Shown here piece after piece: positions 1 through 13,195 of a DNA stretch of 64,000 nt. The position numbers and the translations under genes were made by a program. The notes beneath the pieces were generated by a model. That model searched no databases. It saw only the letters and a program-made list of their open reading frames with translations, and was not told the origin of the DNA. This stretch comes from Strongyloides papillosus. Lineage: Eukaryota > Nematoda > Chromadorea > Rhabditida > Strongyloididae. The stretch is from positions 1,116,001 through 1,180,000 of the forward strand of contig SRSI01000004.1 of assembly GCA_005656395.1 (NCBI GenBank), given 5' to 3'. Positions within the stretch are counted from its first letter, which is position 1. Every line of letters starts with the position of its first letter.

Positions 1-2191
1 CCACGATCACGTTGATTTAGTTGTAATGCATGGTGTTGCATACCTAAATGTAATTCCTCAATTGGATCTTCTATTCCTAATTCAGGAGGGAAATGAATTC
101 TATCTTCATTATCATCATTAAACAATGTTCGATCCTCAGGTGCTAGAAGGTAATCTAATAAACCAAGATATTTTCCAATTGTCAGGCAAATTACTTTAGC
201 AATAGATTTCGTAAATGCTCTAGCATTGAAGTGATTTAAGATGTTTGGTAGCACATAATTAATAATAAATAATTCATGTGCATAATCTGTTACCAACTCA
301 ACATCTTTGTATAAATAAATTCTAAATGGTAAAATAGATGGAAGAATCTTTGAAATTATTGTCAATGGGAAAAATGTAACAAGTAAGACAAGTGTTGAAA
401 ATATAAAAATTGAAAGTACTGTTCTCCTAGCATGTTTTATTAGTGGTTGTTCAATCATCTCATGAATTGGATTAAAATCTGGATCATTCAAATTTCTTAT
501 AAACCATAAAACTTCAGGTCTAAGTAGATCTCTCAAATTCATAATAATTGAAGCAGAATAAAAAATAAAATTCATTCCAAATGTCCATCTTGTGATGACA
601 AAAGCCCAAGGCATATCTTGAAGAAAAGAAGCTTTATCACTTAATGTTGCTCCATTTGCTGCAAGCGAACTCATATCAAGCAAAATCCCAGAAAGTAATG
701 GGAAAACAACAATTTCAATAATTATTAACATTACTACTTTAACAAGAAGATATGCTATTCCTGACATTTTATAAATTTTATCATATCTTAAAAATCCAGA
801 CATAGCATGGACGACGAACATTCCAATCATACCCATTACATAACCGGCAGAAATTCCGGCAATAGCTTCAAAAGCCTTTAAATGATCAGGAATCCAATCC
901 ATTGGAAAAAATGACATACCAATTTTATATGGTAATGTAGCAAATACAACAGTTATAATAGCTGTTATGCCTAAGACCCATGCTATATGACCGAGGAATA
1001 AAAAACTTCCATCAAAACCAAGAAACCTCCGCCAGGTAAATTCATCCCCACGATCACCCCAATCCTCATTATTTTCTTCTTCTATTGCTTCACCACGGAA
1101 CCTCCTACCAATATCAGGTTCATTTAATTGATTAGGAATATTATCTTGTTCATTAAATAAATTTGGTCCGTTATCAACATTTTCATTATTATCTTGGAAA
1201 ATGTTTTCATTCACCAAATTATTATCATCATTTACCCAGTGAACTTCTTCCGCATGCATATTTATGTCTTGGTTTGTTAGATCTTCAATACTATCTCCAT
1301 GATGTAAATGTGGTAAATCATTATTACGTAAATCTTCCTCAATATTGTTGTCAGTTAAATTTTCCCTATTATTTTCATTAGTACCATTTTCAAAAAGCAT
1401 TCTTAATTCATGGACATCGTTATTATCATTTACATTGTCACCATGATTTTCATTTACGTTTGTATCATCACCCAACACATCATTAATTAAATGTAGTGGA
1501 TCAATTTCAACAACATCATGTTGCCTTTCTGGTAGATTAATAAAATCATGAGGAGCACTTTGCATTATTTGTTCTTTTATCCATAAAAAACTGAAAAAAC
1601 CTCCTAACATAATAAGCATTACTATCCACCCTAATGATACATCTTTGGCAATAGCTTTTATAAATTCATCATCTGTAATTTTTGGTAGCAAATAATGATA
1701 ATCAAGATTAAAAAAGAGGGAATATAATCTAAACGACATAAACGGCACCACTATTGTCCAACATATTGAGACAATAACATAGGTAAATGCCGTTTTAAAA
1801 GCCTTCTGGATAAATTTATTCATTCCTAGAAGTAAATTATAAGATTTGTATTAAAAGAAAAGAGATATACCTTTGAACATTACTGTTAACGGTAATGAGG
1901 ATGGCATATCTGCCTTATAAATTGGTTTGAAAGAAAATTTATGATTACATAATTCACATGCTTCTTTCTTACTGTGTTTCAACCATTCTGTTAGGCATTT
2001 CTGGTGGACATATTTTATAGTTCCTATACATTTACATGGGTAATATAATGGCTCATCACCGGATAGTCGACATACTCTACATATATCTAAAATATAAATA
2101 AAAGAATTTATTTTAAAAAAAATTTTTACAAACCTGTATCTTCGTTATCACTAATATCTCTTCCAGAATCTGTTACATCACGGAATATCAT
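1..2191 (-). CDS. marc-6: MARCH6/TEB4-like RING-CH E3 ubiquitin ligase, 5' part (runs off left edge)
   Basis: Partial minus-strand gene with three visible exons: 2191-2134, 2086-1871 and 1825 to the left edge; introns of 47 and 45 bp have GT..AG ends and keep the frame. The ATG at 2191 lies 20 codons before the first RING-CH cysteine. Exons 1-2 encode a C4HC3 RING variant (CRVC, CKC, HQKC, CELC), typical of MARCH proteins. Exon 3 has a hydrophobic pair, a long Asn/Asp/Glu-rich loop (about 1070-1530), then several membrane segments and a conserved TEB4-Doa10 stretch including NLNDPDFNPIHEM. The family works in the ER membrane, passing ubiquitin to misfolded or short-lived membrane proteins (ERAD) and to sterol enzymes. 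Fold and family are read from the sequence; substrates are family knowledge. The remaining membrane domains lie outside the window. The symbol follows worm usage and is tentative. Confidence 0.9.
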
Positions 2192-2767
2192 ATTTTGTAA
2201 TCTAAGTATTAAAAATATTCCTTAAGGATTTGATGCTTTAAAATCTAAATGTTACCGAATAATGTTTTACCAAACTAAAAAAAGTATTAAATATTATGTG
2301 TGAGTATTATAATTGATAGAACAATACTGTTGACGAAATAACTAGCCTTGTTTTAAATATATTGGAAAGTAGTCACTCCTGTTAATAATAAATATTCATG
2401 TGAAAATATGTTTGTGTCGCTTTGGTAACAAAAGTCTATAAATAAACTGGTAAAATGTAAATTTTAAATTTAGTTAATATAAAGTATTCTCTTATTTTTT
2501 GAGCTTTTATTATGATATAACTACTTTGTGACAAAATTTTCAATATCTATTTTAACAATGACAACATTAAACATGTGACTTTAAAGTGATTGATAATGTT
2601 TTTTACTATTTTAAAAAGTATATGTGATAATTTTTAAAGAATTATTTGGACCAAAAATAATAATTTACTTAATAAATATTCAAAAGATTTATTGTCATTG
2701 TTGTTTATTTTTAATTTGTAAAAGCATTATTAATTTGTAATTAAGAAATGAAATAAGAAATTATTTT
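2192..2767. other. Intergenic spacer
   Basis: AT-rich spacer between the MARCH6-like start and the stop of the debranching enzyme, both on the minus strand. It should hold the MARCH6-like promoter and the debranching-enzyme 3' UTR. No further gene or repeat is seen. Confidence 0.6.
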
Positions 2768-5700
2768 TTAAAGTTCTAATTTTTCGTCCATTTTTAAGAG
2801 TTGATTATACCTATGTACTACCTCTAAAAGACATCCAATAGACCAAGCTTGAGCTTCACATGATGGTGGACAGTGAGCACCATTTTCGTTAGTTAATTCT
2901 GGAAGTGAAGCCCATAAACTATTGTCAATATATTCTTCATAGATGTATAGTTGTTTTGTAATCTCTTTACATACATCAATCCAATCTTTTTTATGACCTT
3001 CTAATTTTCTTCTCCAACCAATTTCAAGTTTTGCTTTTAAATAACAACAAGCAACCCAAAGCCATTCTGGTCCCTGGTGATAATTCCATCCACAAGCTGT
3101 TTTTTTATCTTGACTATCCTGGTTGTTATAATTTCCACAGTATGCCCAGTCTTGAGGGTCTAATGTTTTTATGCCCAATCTACTCATTAAAACTTTTTCT
3201 GCCATTTTAAGAGAGCTCCAGGCTTTGTTTGTTTCTATAATATCTGGTGCATGACAAAGAGCAATGGTAAAGTTTGGTCGTAATTGAAAGTCTGTGTATC
3301 GAGCTGTAGAACCAAAACAATCTTTGATGATACCTCTTCTATGTGCCATCTCATCACTTTCATTTTCATGGACATAGAAAAAGTTTGGAAAATATGTTCT
3401 AATTTTTCCAGCCCATTCTTTAAATGTCCAACTCATGCCATTTTTGGTATTTGTTACACGATTTGTTGAATATAATCCTTTCTCATACAATTTTTCAAGA
3501 CTTTCTAAAACATAAACAGCCAATCCTTGTATTTCAACAGCAGCTCCATCTCTTGGTGTTGCTGGATATCCTTTGTTACCAGCTATTGTTGAACTTCCCA
3601 TTTTATCCATCCATGTCCCACAATTATATTGATTGCCTCCACAAATAAATCCAGTACCAGGATGGACAAATGCATGAACATTAAATCCTTCATTTTGCAT
3701 ATGTTCATCTATATCTCTTCCAGAATTTCTTTCTCTAAATTCTATTCCATTAAAATGTCTTGAAAGTGCTTCTAATATTACATCTTTTAATGGTTGTTCA
3801 TGACCATTGCTATCAAATTCAGCATCGTCGTTCTTATATACTCTAATAACTGGTCTTTCTAATATCTCTGGTCCACACGGAGCCATTTCAATATACTTCA
3901 TAATAGCTGCTAACCAAAACCATACAGCATCTCTACAATTATACCTTGCTCCTTTACCTGCTGCAAGAAGATTAGGAATAAGACCATGTCTTAATGTTCC
4001 TGCATAACTAATAATGATATTTCTTGCTTCAACAAATCTTCCTGATAATAATAAAATTCCAGGAAGTGCTATAAATGTATCACGTCCCCAATTTCTCCAT
4101 ATTCCTGTCGTAAAATGAGGTAAACCTGCTGCAAGAGATGATGGATATTGTTCAGTTGTAAATAATTTTTCACTTATAGGTGATAATTCAGCATTCTTAA
4201 CATAAGAAACAAATGAAGCTGATGATAGAAGTAGTCTTGTTACTAAATTACATGTTGGTAAATCTATATTTGCCCTTAATTTCTTTAAAAATCCTTTTCT
4301 AACTTCTTTATATAAGATATTAAAAACTCTTTCAAAGTATGCAGGTCTAACATTAGAAGGAATATTCTCAAGAACTTCTAAAACATCTTGGAAAACATCA
4401 CCTATTTTTTTTAATTCTTTTCCACGTTGTAATCTTTTATAACAATATTCTGCTAACCAATTACCATTTCTTATATTATGACATAATGGATGCCCTTGAT
4501 CATTATCTGAAGCAACACGTTTCAATAAATTACGAACTCCCTGTAAACCACAATATGGGAGAGATCCCCAATGGGGAATATTGTATGTATGATCGTTTGA
4601 ATCTTCACGTTCTTCTCCATCTACACGGAAAAGAAGTTTATTAAAATAATATAAATCTAATTCTCCAATTGCTTTTTTTATTTTTTCTAATCTTGGTGAG
4701 TGTTCATCATTTATAAAAGTTTCAATGTCTTTAATAGCAGACATACTTGATTCATCTTGTATAATTTGAAGAGCTACAACACTTCCTGATGGAAAATTTT
4801 TAAACTTAATAACATTTTCATGAACAATTTCTAGAGAATGAGATTCAGATGGTTTTAAGTCTTCTTTTATATCAACAATAAATTTTGAAACGCCATTTAT
4901 CTTATCTTCAGGAATTTTTCTATCTTCTGTCTCTGTATTTTCAATGGTTTTCATTTCAAAAATAATTTTATTTACTTTCCCACATACTACAATATCTTTT
5001 GCTTGGGGATTCCATTCAAATTGACCAAAACAATTATGTGTAATTATAATTATTACCTCATTAGTTGTGGGATTTCTTCTTGTAACAGCAACAACTGTGT
5101 CTGTTACTTGATCCGCAAATACTTCAGTATATCCTTCATATGCCATTTTTGAATGTAAATCATTTATTAATTTTCTTGCTTTAATTAATCCATAATTATC
5201 TTCCTGTACCTCTGACCAATTTTTATATAATCGTTTCTCTTTAACAACATCTATTGTAAATGTTACAAATTCGTCAAAACCTCTTGTTGAGCCAATAGCA
5301 CAGGCTGTTGTAGATACAAGACTGGCAGTTGGAAGATAACAGTACATACTTCCGAATTTATTAACTGGACTTGGATTATCATGTGTCTGGTCATATAAAA
5401 GAGCATGGGCAACAGAATTTAAAGCTTTACACTCTTGTCCCATAAAACTAGCCATTTGTTTCCCGCCATATCTATAAACCATTCTACCTTGTTCTTTATT
5501 TTGACAATTTTGTGCTTCTCTTATTAATGATGTTATTCCAAGTCTATTAACAAAAATATTATCAATTTCTTCACTACCTGTAAATAATTCAGCTACAACA
5601 TATAGATTAGGTTTTATTTTTCTAGCAGCATTTAAAAGATACTCTGCTACATGTATAGGTGTAGAATGGCAATTATCAATACGAAATCCACTAAAAATAC

Positions 5701-7245
5701 GAGCACAAGTTTCTGTGTATTCTTTCATATATTTCCATAAATATGGACAATGTCCTGGTTCCATACCATAATTAAGTTTTAAACTATCACCCCAACTTAT
5801 AAGTTGTCTTTTTAAATATACTTGTGAATGACTTTCGGCAAAATTTTTTAATGGATCATCACCCATAACCCAACCATTACATGCTCTACATTGTTGTCCT
5901 TTTATTTTATCAAATATTATTTCTTCATCCTCCTCAATAGTTGATGATCCAGTAGGGTAGGCAAAATAATTTGTTAAAAGGGGATGATCATCTGATACTT
6001 TACCTAATTTTGGTCCATCATCAGAGATTCTTTCATAGTTAATATGACCGATAATTGCATTAATAGCTTCCATCATCATATCATTTATTTTCAAAAACAT
6101 ATCATGATTTAATATTCTTAATTTTTCCATTAATCCATTTTGTCCTTTTTGTAAAGCTAATTTTATTCCTGAATCATAATTTATTGTACAACCAAATCTT
6201 TTATATTCTGGGTCTTGTATAATACTTATATCTTCATTATTTATACTATCAATTGATACTCCACCATAAACTTCCATTATTCCTGCTTCTCTTAAACATA
6301 TTTGTATAACAGATTCAATATCAACTTGGAAAAATTCCCATAATCTTAAATTAGGTATAATTGTATGTTGAAGTGCATGTCTGATAGCATTTAAATGTGA
6401 AGGACTGTCAATAATTGTTGGTATTCCTTTATCTTCCCATTTACCATCTCTTATTTCTTCAGAAAAATATAGTAATGCTCTATCAAGAAGATAAGCTGGT
6501 CTTAGATGTGGAGAATTTATACAATTAAATGTACATTCAGGATGCTCCTTCAACCACTTAGCATTTTTTGCTGCATGATTCCATACAACATCCTGAATAA
6601 CTAACATCCCCCATTTATCACGCATTTTATGAATTAATTTTTCAACATCATGCAAGTCTCCTTTGTATCTGCTATCTAATGTTAAGTGATTTGATATTGA
6701 ATAACAACTATCTGAAATTCCAAGTGTTTGAATTGGTGTAAGATGAATCATATTATACCCCAACTCTCTAGCGACTTTTAGTTTATCTTTCCATTCACTA
6801 AAATGACCAAGTAGTTTTGTTAAATATGTTTGGCACGATATAGCATCTAATGGAATTTTTTGGTCATCTTTAACAATTAATTCAGGTTCCACATGATAAT
6901 AACCTTTTCCATTAATATCATTGTCACTTTCATATTCATAATAGTAACTTCCTGCTACTTTACATTCAATGTCAAGAAACGAATCTTTACCAAATTTTCC
7001 AGATTTTAGTTGATTTTCAAATTCTTTTTCACCATTTCTATAGATAGTTATGTTAACATTATTTGTTACTAATGTTTCGCCTAATTGAAAACGAACAAAC
7101 CATCCTAAAAAAATTTATAGTTAGAGAATATGGTATTTTGCAAAAAAATACCTTTTTTTAATTGCAAAAAAATGTGTTTTCCATCGTAGTTTTTCTCCAA
7201 AACAACAATTCTTATTTCACGATGACCTTTATTTTTTAGTGTCAT
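2768..7245 (-). CDS. agl-1: Glycogen debranching enzyme (4-alpha-glucanotransferase / amylo-1,6-glucosidase)
   Basis: Complete two-exon gene: exon 1 7245-7152, a 47-bp intron, exon 2 7104-2768, giving 1476 residues, close to the usual 1470-1530. The start at 7245 was chosen because exon 1 splices in frame (phase 1) into a beta-rich N-terminal domain. The N-terminal half is a GH13-type glucanotransferase: GFRIDNCHSTP holds the nucleophile Asp, VVAELFTGSEE the acid/base Glu, DQTHDNPSP the third catalytic Asp. The C-terminal half is the GH133 glucosidase with the signature WRNWGRDTFIALPG and the later DWAYCGNYNN and GWNYHQGPEW stretches. The cytosolic enzyme moves maltotriosyl units and then hydrolyses the alpha-1,6 branch glucose, completing glycogen breakdown alongside phosphorylase. 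No frameshift or missing catalytic motif was seen. One intron in 4.4 kb is very few for an animal gene. The symbol is the worm name by homology. Confidence 0.96.
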
Positions 7246-7317
7246 TTTTCTATATAGTAATTAATCTTTATTTATCTTTTACTAAAATTATAAAATTAAT
7301 ATAGTTTAATAAATATT

Positions 7318-7490
7318 GAAAATAGTATTTATTCGTTTAACAATATTATAAATTCAAAAAGTTTTTAGATGATCAATAAATGTAGTAAATTTTGTATTAG
7401 GGGATAAAACATTAATTAAAGAAAATATTCAAGAAATTAAAAGTAGGTAAAATTTCTACAATAAAATTATCGGGATGTTCATTTCGTCCG

Positions 7491-7537
<47 letters not shown>

Positions 7538-8065
7538 AAAGCGCCACTGTTATTACCTGTAAAAAAGACGCTATATGTTTAAAAAGACGGCACTTTAAAC
7601 ATGATAAATACTAATTTTCATGTAAAAAAGTCGCAGAAAGATTAGAGATTCATGATTTTCATAAAATGCTTTCAATTGGATAGATAAGTGGCAGCACAAT
7701 TTTACTTGCAAATTGATAATATAAGATAATTAATATTAAAATATAAGTTAAATGAATTTCTTCAAGAATTTGCTTCAGTATGTTAATGAAAATAAAAAGG
7801 TTATAGGTTATGCACTAGAAAATGGTTAAATTAGTTATAATATTCTATATTAATTTATTTCTTGTTTTTTTTCAGATTTCGCTGAAAAATGTACATAGTA
7901 ATGCAATTTGTAATACATTCAAGAAATAATATTTGTTCGTTTAGCAATATTATAAAATCATAAGATTTTGAAATGATCAATAAAAGTAATATTATATTAG
8001 GGGGGTAAAATATTATTTAAAAAAATATCCAAGAAATTAAAAGTAGGTGAAATTTCTACAATCAA
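7318..8065. repeat. Pair of diverged ~150-bp direct repeats about 590 bp apart
   Basis: The segments near 7318-7468 and 7907-8065 share the order TTCGTTTA, CAATATTATAAA, GATCAATAAA, TATTAGGGG, AAGAAATTAAAAGTAGGT and AAATTTCTACAAT, with scattered substitutions. This looks like an old tandem duplication or the ends of a decayed element. No coding content. Confidence 0.65.
7493..7530. repeat. (TA)n microsatellite
   Basis: Uninterrupted alternating T and A for about 38 bases, read directly. Confidence 0.95.
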
Positions 8066-9750
8066 ATAATCTTCTTTTATTTCCTTATCCCCACAAATCG
8101 TCTTTTACTTATTAAAATTGTCCGCCCTCCTCAGACACTAGCAAGATACATATTATATATATACAAACATATCATCTTCAAGAACAAGGAAAATTTTAAA
8201 TACTAAGATAAGTAAATTTATTGTAAGAATATATTAGTTTAACAAAAGAACTCTTAAATTGTCAGCTTAATACTTAAATCACTATAATTTATTCATTTAT
8301 AAACAACTTGCAAAACAACGTTTTTTTCTAAAAACTTAGTAATACTTAATATGAGAATTAATTGCAATATTTTTTTAAATAATGTTAAAAGAAAATGTAA
8401 AATGAAAATACTTTAAATATTGTAAAATATATTTTTATTATAAAGAATAATGACCTGCCATAGTGTTATATTTGTCATGGTTTTTTCATATAAGAATTTA
8501 TAAAAATATCTTTTATATGGTTGTTGTTAAATATAACAATATCTATATATTTATACTTCTATAAACATTGACTGCCTAAAAATTTACAAGTGTAAAAACG
8601 ACATAACGATTTAATTAGAATACTTTTTCTATTTTGGTTGTTCAATAAATATATAAAATTAATGATTACTATGTGGTTACATATAACTTCCTTGGTAGAA
8701 TAGAATGGTAATGGTAGTTTTGATGAATAACTAATAGTGACAATATAAAATTATTAAACTCAAAGATAGTAGATAAATATAATCTTGATTATTTAAATAA
8801 CATTTGAAATTATATTCTTAATTAAATGTTAGTAAAGAATGTTGCAAAAACACCATTGAAAAGCTAATGTCATTGCTTTTTATCTACCTCTTATTATCTT
8901 GTTATGAAAATACTTACATTCGAACTTAAAAATAATAAGATAATTTTTTTAACACAAATGTACAATTTATTTTGTGTAAATAGTCAAAATTTAATAATAG
9001 GGTATTTTTTAATGACTTATTTGCTATTAAAAGTGATGTTTTTTGAATGTAAATAAATATTTTTTTTAAACTGCAAAAAGAATATTTCACCATAAATCTT
9101 AAATGATGACAAAAATATAACATAAAATTTGCGAGATCAGTTGTAATAGGAAAATAAATTTTAAAATAAACAATATAGATGTTGTCAACAAGACACCATA
9201 TATAAAAAATGTGTATAGTTGTGTTTAAATTTGTGGCTAACTGTGTTTAGATTTTTTGATACATGAACATTCTATATGCTGTATGTTGTACTTTTTATTT
9301 TAACAATTTTTAAACCATATTCTTAAACTTCCTTTTTTTATATTATAATGTCCTTTGTAAATGATAATATTATCTTATCATTCCTAAAATATTGTATTTG
9401 ATAGGTAATAATTATTGATATTGTAAATTCAAACTAATTATACAATATTTTTAAATTGATACATCACAATTTCCGTTGCAATTGAAGACTTTAGAGGTTA
9501 TAATTATTTAATAACACTTTGATACTCTTCTAAGTGATGAGATATATTGAATATTTACATATTTGTGTCCTTTTTATTAAAGGGCAAATGACAAAAATAT
9601 TTTTAACATTATCTTTTAGGCCATGGGTAAAGAGAGTTATAATGTTGTATATTTATAGAGTGGAAAATTTTTTATTTTATTATTTGTTACTTGCAAAGAA
9701 TAACAATATTTTCATTTTTCTACTAAGAGTATCTATAATTTTAGAACAAA

Positions 9751-12700
9751 ATGGAACATGCCCAGGATAGCAAATTTAGACCTAGAAGAGCTAGAAAACT
9801 TACAATTCAAGAACAACATGAAAATGACTATTACATGTAAGTATTAATAAAAAATAATGTATTTAAAATTAAAGTATATACTTTAAAAAATTCAATTTAC
9901 ATAAGGGAAAAAATTTGTCTTAAGTCTAAATTTGATTGGTAGTCGATAGTTTTTAAAAAAGTTTGGATATGTTTTTATAAAAATTTTAAAATATTGAAAT
10001 ATTATTTACACAATAGAATTGCAATAGTTAAAGAAATATTTACATAATATTTCTTATATTATCAAAATAATGAACTATGTTAAAAGTATTTGGAAGAAAA
10101 TTGTTACTAACTTAAAATTCTGTTAATTTTTATTTACTTAATATTACAATATTTATTACGTAAAAAAATATTTATAACAAAGATGCATATTTTTATAGCA
10201 AAATGATTTTATTAAATTCAAAATCAAATATATAAGAAAATTTCATAGTATTCTATTGCTTGTTCTTATTATTAATTATTTAAATGTCAATTATGTAAAC
10301 TATTAAGAAGGTCAAAAATTAATTGTTATCTTTTCTTTTTAATATGTAATACAATCTTAATAGATAATCACTATTTTAGCTACTTCAAATATTCTTAAAA
10401 TCTTTGTTATATAAAACATATGAATGACACAACTTCTTCATGTGTTTATAAATGATGGATAATTAAAAAGTATACTTAGAGGGATTTATAGAAAGCTTTT
10501 ATAGTATATATTTATATTTTTGATATTTTGATTACTAAAAATAACCAATTAGTAAAAAATTTATCAAAACATTTTGAATAATAAAAATTGAAAATTGAAT
10601 AAAGCTCCAAAATACTGTCAAAAACGTTTAATATTTTTGAATGACAGATTTATTTGAATGACTGACTTATAAAAAAATAATTTTAATATAATAGGAAATG
10701 GGGAAAATTATCATGACACTTTTATATATACTTATTTGAATCCTTTTATAAAACCTAATTATATTTGGTATTAATTGAATTTTTGTCAAAAAATGTAGTT
10801 ACAAATAAATTTTCATTTTATTTATTAAATTACCTCAAAGAAGATATAATTTAGTTATTTGGGTTAATTTTTATAAAAAAAGAATGTTTTAATAACTTAC
10901 TATTTTTAAAAGTATTAAGAAAAAGTAATTAAATATTTGTATAGACAATTTTTTGAATAACTCTTATTATTTCCATAGAAATTGAAACATTTACAATAGC
11001 TGAGATTACAAGGGAGTACAAATTTTTTTGATAACAATATATTATTTAATGTCATATCACTTAACCTTATAAACATACTATTTTTTTTATTCTTTTTGAA
11101 TCTTATATTTCCTCCTCTAAAATTTTATTCTGATAAATATTCGCTCAAACTTTATAATCTCGGCATTATTATTAGTTTTAAGATAACGTAATATGAAGTG
11201 AAGAGTATTCTTTTATCATATTGACAAAGCAATTTTTCTTACTTATTCTTATTTTTCTCAAAAATAATCTTACATTTTATAGTAGTTTTCATATATAATA
11301 TTATATTTTTTACACTTTTTGTCTTATTTATTAATCCATTAGTAGTTTATTTCCCAATAAAAGATATCTAAATAATTCCAAAATATATAAAATTTTTATA
11401 TTAAAATATCTAGAGTTTTAATTATTTTATAGTATTTACATATAAGTAAATTATTCAATATTGGAAAAAATGGCTTCTATTGACATAGATGAAAAGTTTG
11501 CTATAGAATTAGAGCAAACGGCATATAATCAGTAAGTAAAGTTGTATATCTTTTAGCTGATATGTTAAAAATAAATAAATAAATAAAAATTCAAGTATAA
11601 ACATTCATTTATATCAACAGATAAATTTTAATAAATCATATTTTAGACAGGAACAAAATGTATCAAGAGTAAATGCTGGAACACATTTAGAACATATGTG
11701 TCAATTGGACATTAGAGAAGCTCCACATCAAATTAGAAAAACTGGAATTATTTGCACAATTGGACCAGCTTGTCGATCAATTGAAATGCTTCAAACTATG
11801 ATTGCTAATGGAATGAATATTGCTAGATTAAATTTTTCCCATGGAAGTCATGAATACCATGCAGAAACTATCCATAATATCAGAGAAGCTGTTAATAGTT
11901 TTACTGATTCAAGAGTAATTGCAATTGCTCTAGATACAAAAGGTCCAGAAATAAGAACTGGTTTATTAAGTGGAGGTAGTACTGCTGAAGTTGAATTAGT
12001 TCAAGGAAATTTTATTCATTTAACAACAAACAAAAATTATGAAAATTCTGGAACAGCAACTGTTTTATATGTTGATTATATAAACATAAATAAGGTTGTT
12101 CATGTTGGTGGAAAAATTTTTATTGATGACGGTTTGATTTCATTAATTGTCCATGAAATTGTTGACGATGGCCTTATTTGTCTTATTGAAAATGGTGGTA
12201 TGTTAGGTTCAAGAAAAGGTGTTAATCTTCCTGGAGCAAGTGTTGATTTACCAGCTGTTAGTGACAAAGATATTGCTGACCTTAGATTTGGAGTAGAAAA
12301 TCGTGTTGATATTATTTTTGCTTCATTTATTAGAACAGCAGAGGGAATTCATACAATAAGAAAAGTTCTTGGAGAGGAAGGTAAAAGAATTAAAATTATT
12401 GCTAAGATTGAAAATGAAGAAGGTGTTATTAATGCTGATAGTATTATTGAAGCAGCTGATGGTATCATGGTTGCTCGTGGTGATCTTGGAATTGAAATAC
12501 CTGCTGAAAAAGTCTTCTTAGCACAAAAAATGCTTATTTCAAAATGTAATAGAGCAGGAAAACCTGTTATTTGTGCAACACAAATGCTTGAATCAATGGT
12601 ACACAAACCAAGACCAACAAGAGCTGAAGGCTCTGATGTTGCTAATGCTGTACTTGATGGAGCTGATTGTGTTATGCTTTCAGGTGAAACAGCTAAAGGT

Positions 12701-13195
12701 GATTATCCAGTACAAGCATTAAAAATTATGCATTATATATGTAAAGAAGCTGAAGCTGCTGTTTATCATTCAAAATTTTTTGAGGAATTACTTATTAATA
12801 CACCTAAACCAACCCCTATGACTCATACAATTGCAATTGCATCTGTTTCTGCTGCAGTTAGTTGCAAAGCTGCAGCTATTCTTATTTTAACTCATACAGG
12901 AACATCTGCACAATTATGTTCAAGATACAAACCACCAGTACCAATAATTGCTGTTTCACGCGATTTGAAAACTGTAGCAGACCTTCATTTATATAGAGGC
13001 GTATTTCCTCTATTTTATAATTTTCCTGATAGAGATCCAAGTTGGACAACTGATGTTGATAATCGTATTGAATTCGGAATAAGAATTGGAACTGATCGTG
13101 GATTTATAAAATCTGGAGATTTTATTATTCTTATTACTGGATGGACTAAAGGTACTGGCAATACCAATACATTAAGAATCATTACAGCTCCATAA
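9751..13195 (+). CDS. pyk: Pyruvate kinase, long isoform from distal first exon
   Basis: Exon 1a at 9751-9836 (28 codons plus 2 bases) ends at a strong GTAAGT donor and joins, after a 1.81 kb intron, the common exon 11647-13195, giving 544 residues. The junction is phase 2, identical to that of the proximal exon, so both isoforms read the same body. The exon 1a peptide is basic (FRPRRARKL), unlike the acidic proximal one. A TTTTAG sits just before the ATG (9741-9744), which could be a trans- or cis-splice acceptor. The body is the same pyruvate kinase described in the short-isoform entry. Exon 1a is supported by ORF plus donor only; transcript data would decide. Confidence 0.7.
9837..11469. 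other. Intron of the long pyruvate kinase isoform / proximal promoter region
   Basis: About 1.6 kb of very AT-rich DNA between the two first exons. No ORF or RNA gene recognised. Its right end must carry the proximal promoter if exon 1b is a real start. Confidence 0.5.
11470..13195 (+). CDS. pyk: Pyruvate kinase, short isoform from proximal first exon
   Basis: Exon 1b 11470-11531 (ATG to a GTAAGT donor), a 115-bp intron, then common exon 11647-13195: 536 residues, normal for an animal enzyme. It makes pyruvate and ATP from phosphoenolpyruvate and ADP in the last step of glycolysis, as a cytosolic tetramer. Visible family landmarks: TIGPACRS near the start, [22 protein letters not shown] at the A/B domain border, a full B domain, the active-site block [31 protein letters not shown], then [20 protein letters not shown] and [11 protein letters not shown], and a complete C-terminal allosteric domain. 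The metal/substrate Lys, Glu and Asp positions are intact. Two first exons suggest two promoters and tissue- or stage-specific N termini, as in several animal pyruvate kinase genes. Confidence 0.95.

Larger units (their letters stand above)
7246..9750. other. Intergenic region with (TA)n tract and a diverged direct repeat
   Basis: No convincing gene. It holds a (TA)n microsatellite at about 7493-7530 and two diverged copies of a ~150-bp segment (about 7318-7468 and 7907-8065), marked by a shared TATTAGGGG and AAATTTCTACAAT. Short open frames near 8.9-9.7 kb are AT-rich without recognisable composition. The right end should include the distal promoter of the pyruvate kinase gene. Confidence 0.5.

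Noticed and set aside
1163..1381. Plus-strand ORF rich in His/Tyr
   Set aside because: Complement of the Asn/Asp-rich loop of the MARCH6-like gene.
9534..9770. 78-residue plus-strand ORF overlapping pyruvate kinase exon 1a
   Set aside because: Different frame from exon 1a, hydrophobic AT-driven composition, no splice context.
12349..12606. Minus-strand ORF inside pyruvate kinase
   Set aside because: Shadow of the conserved coding frame on the other strand.
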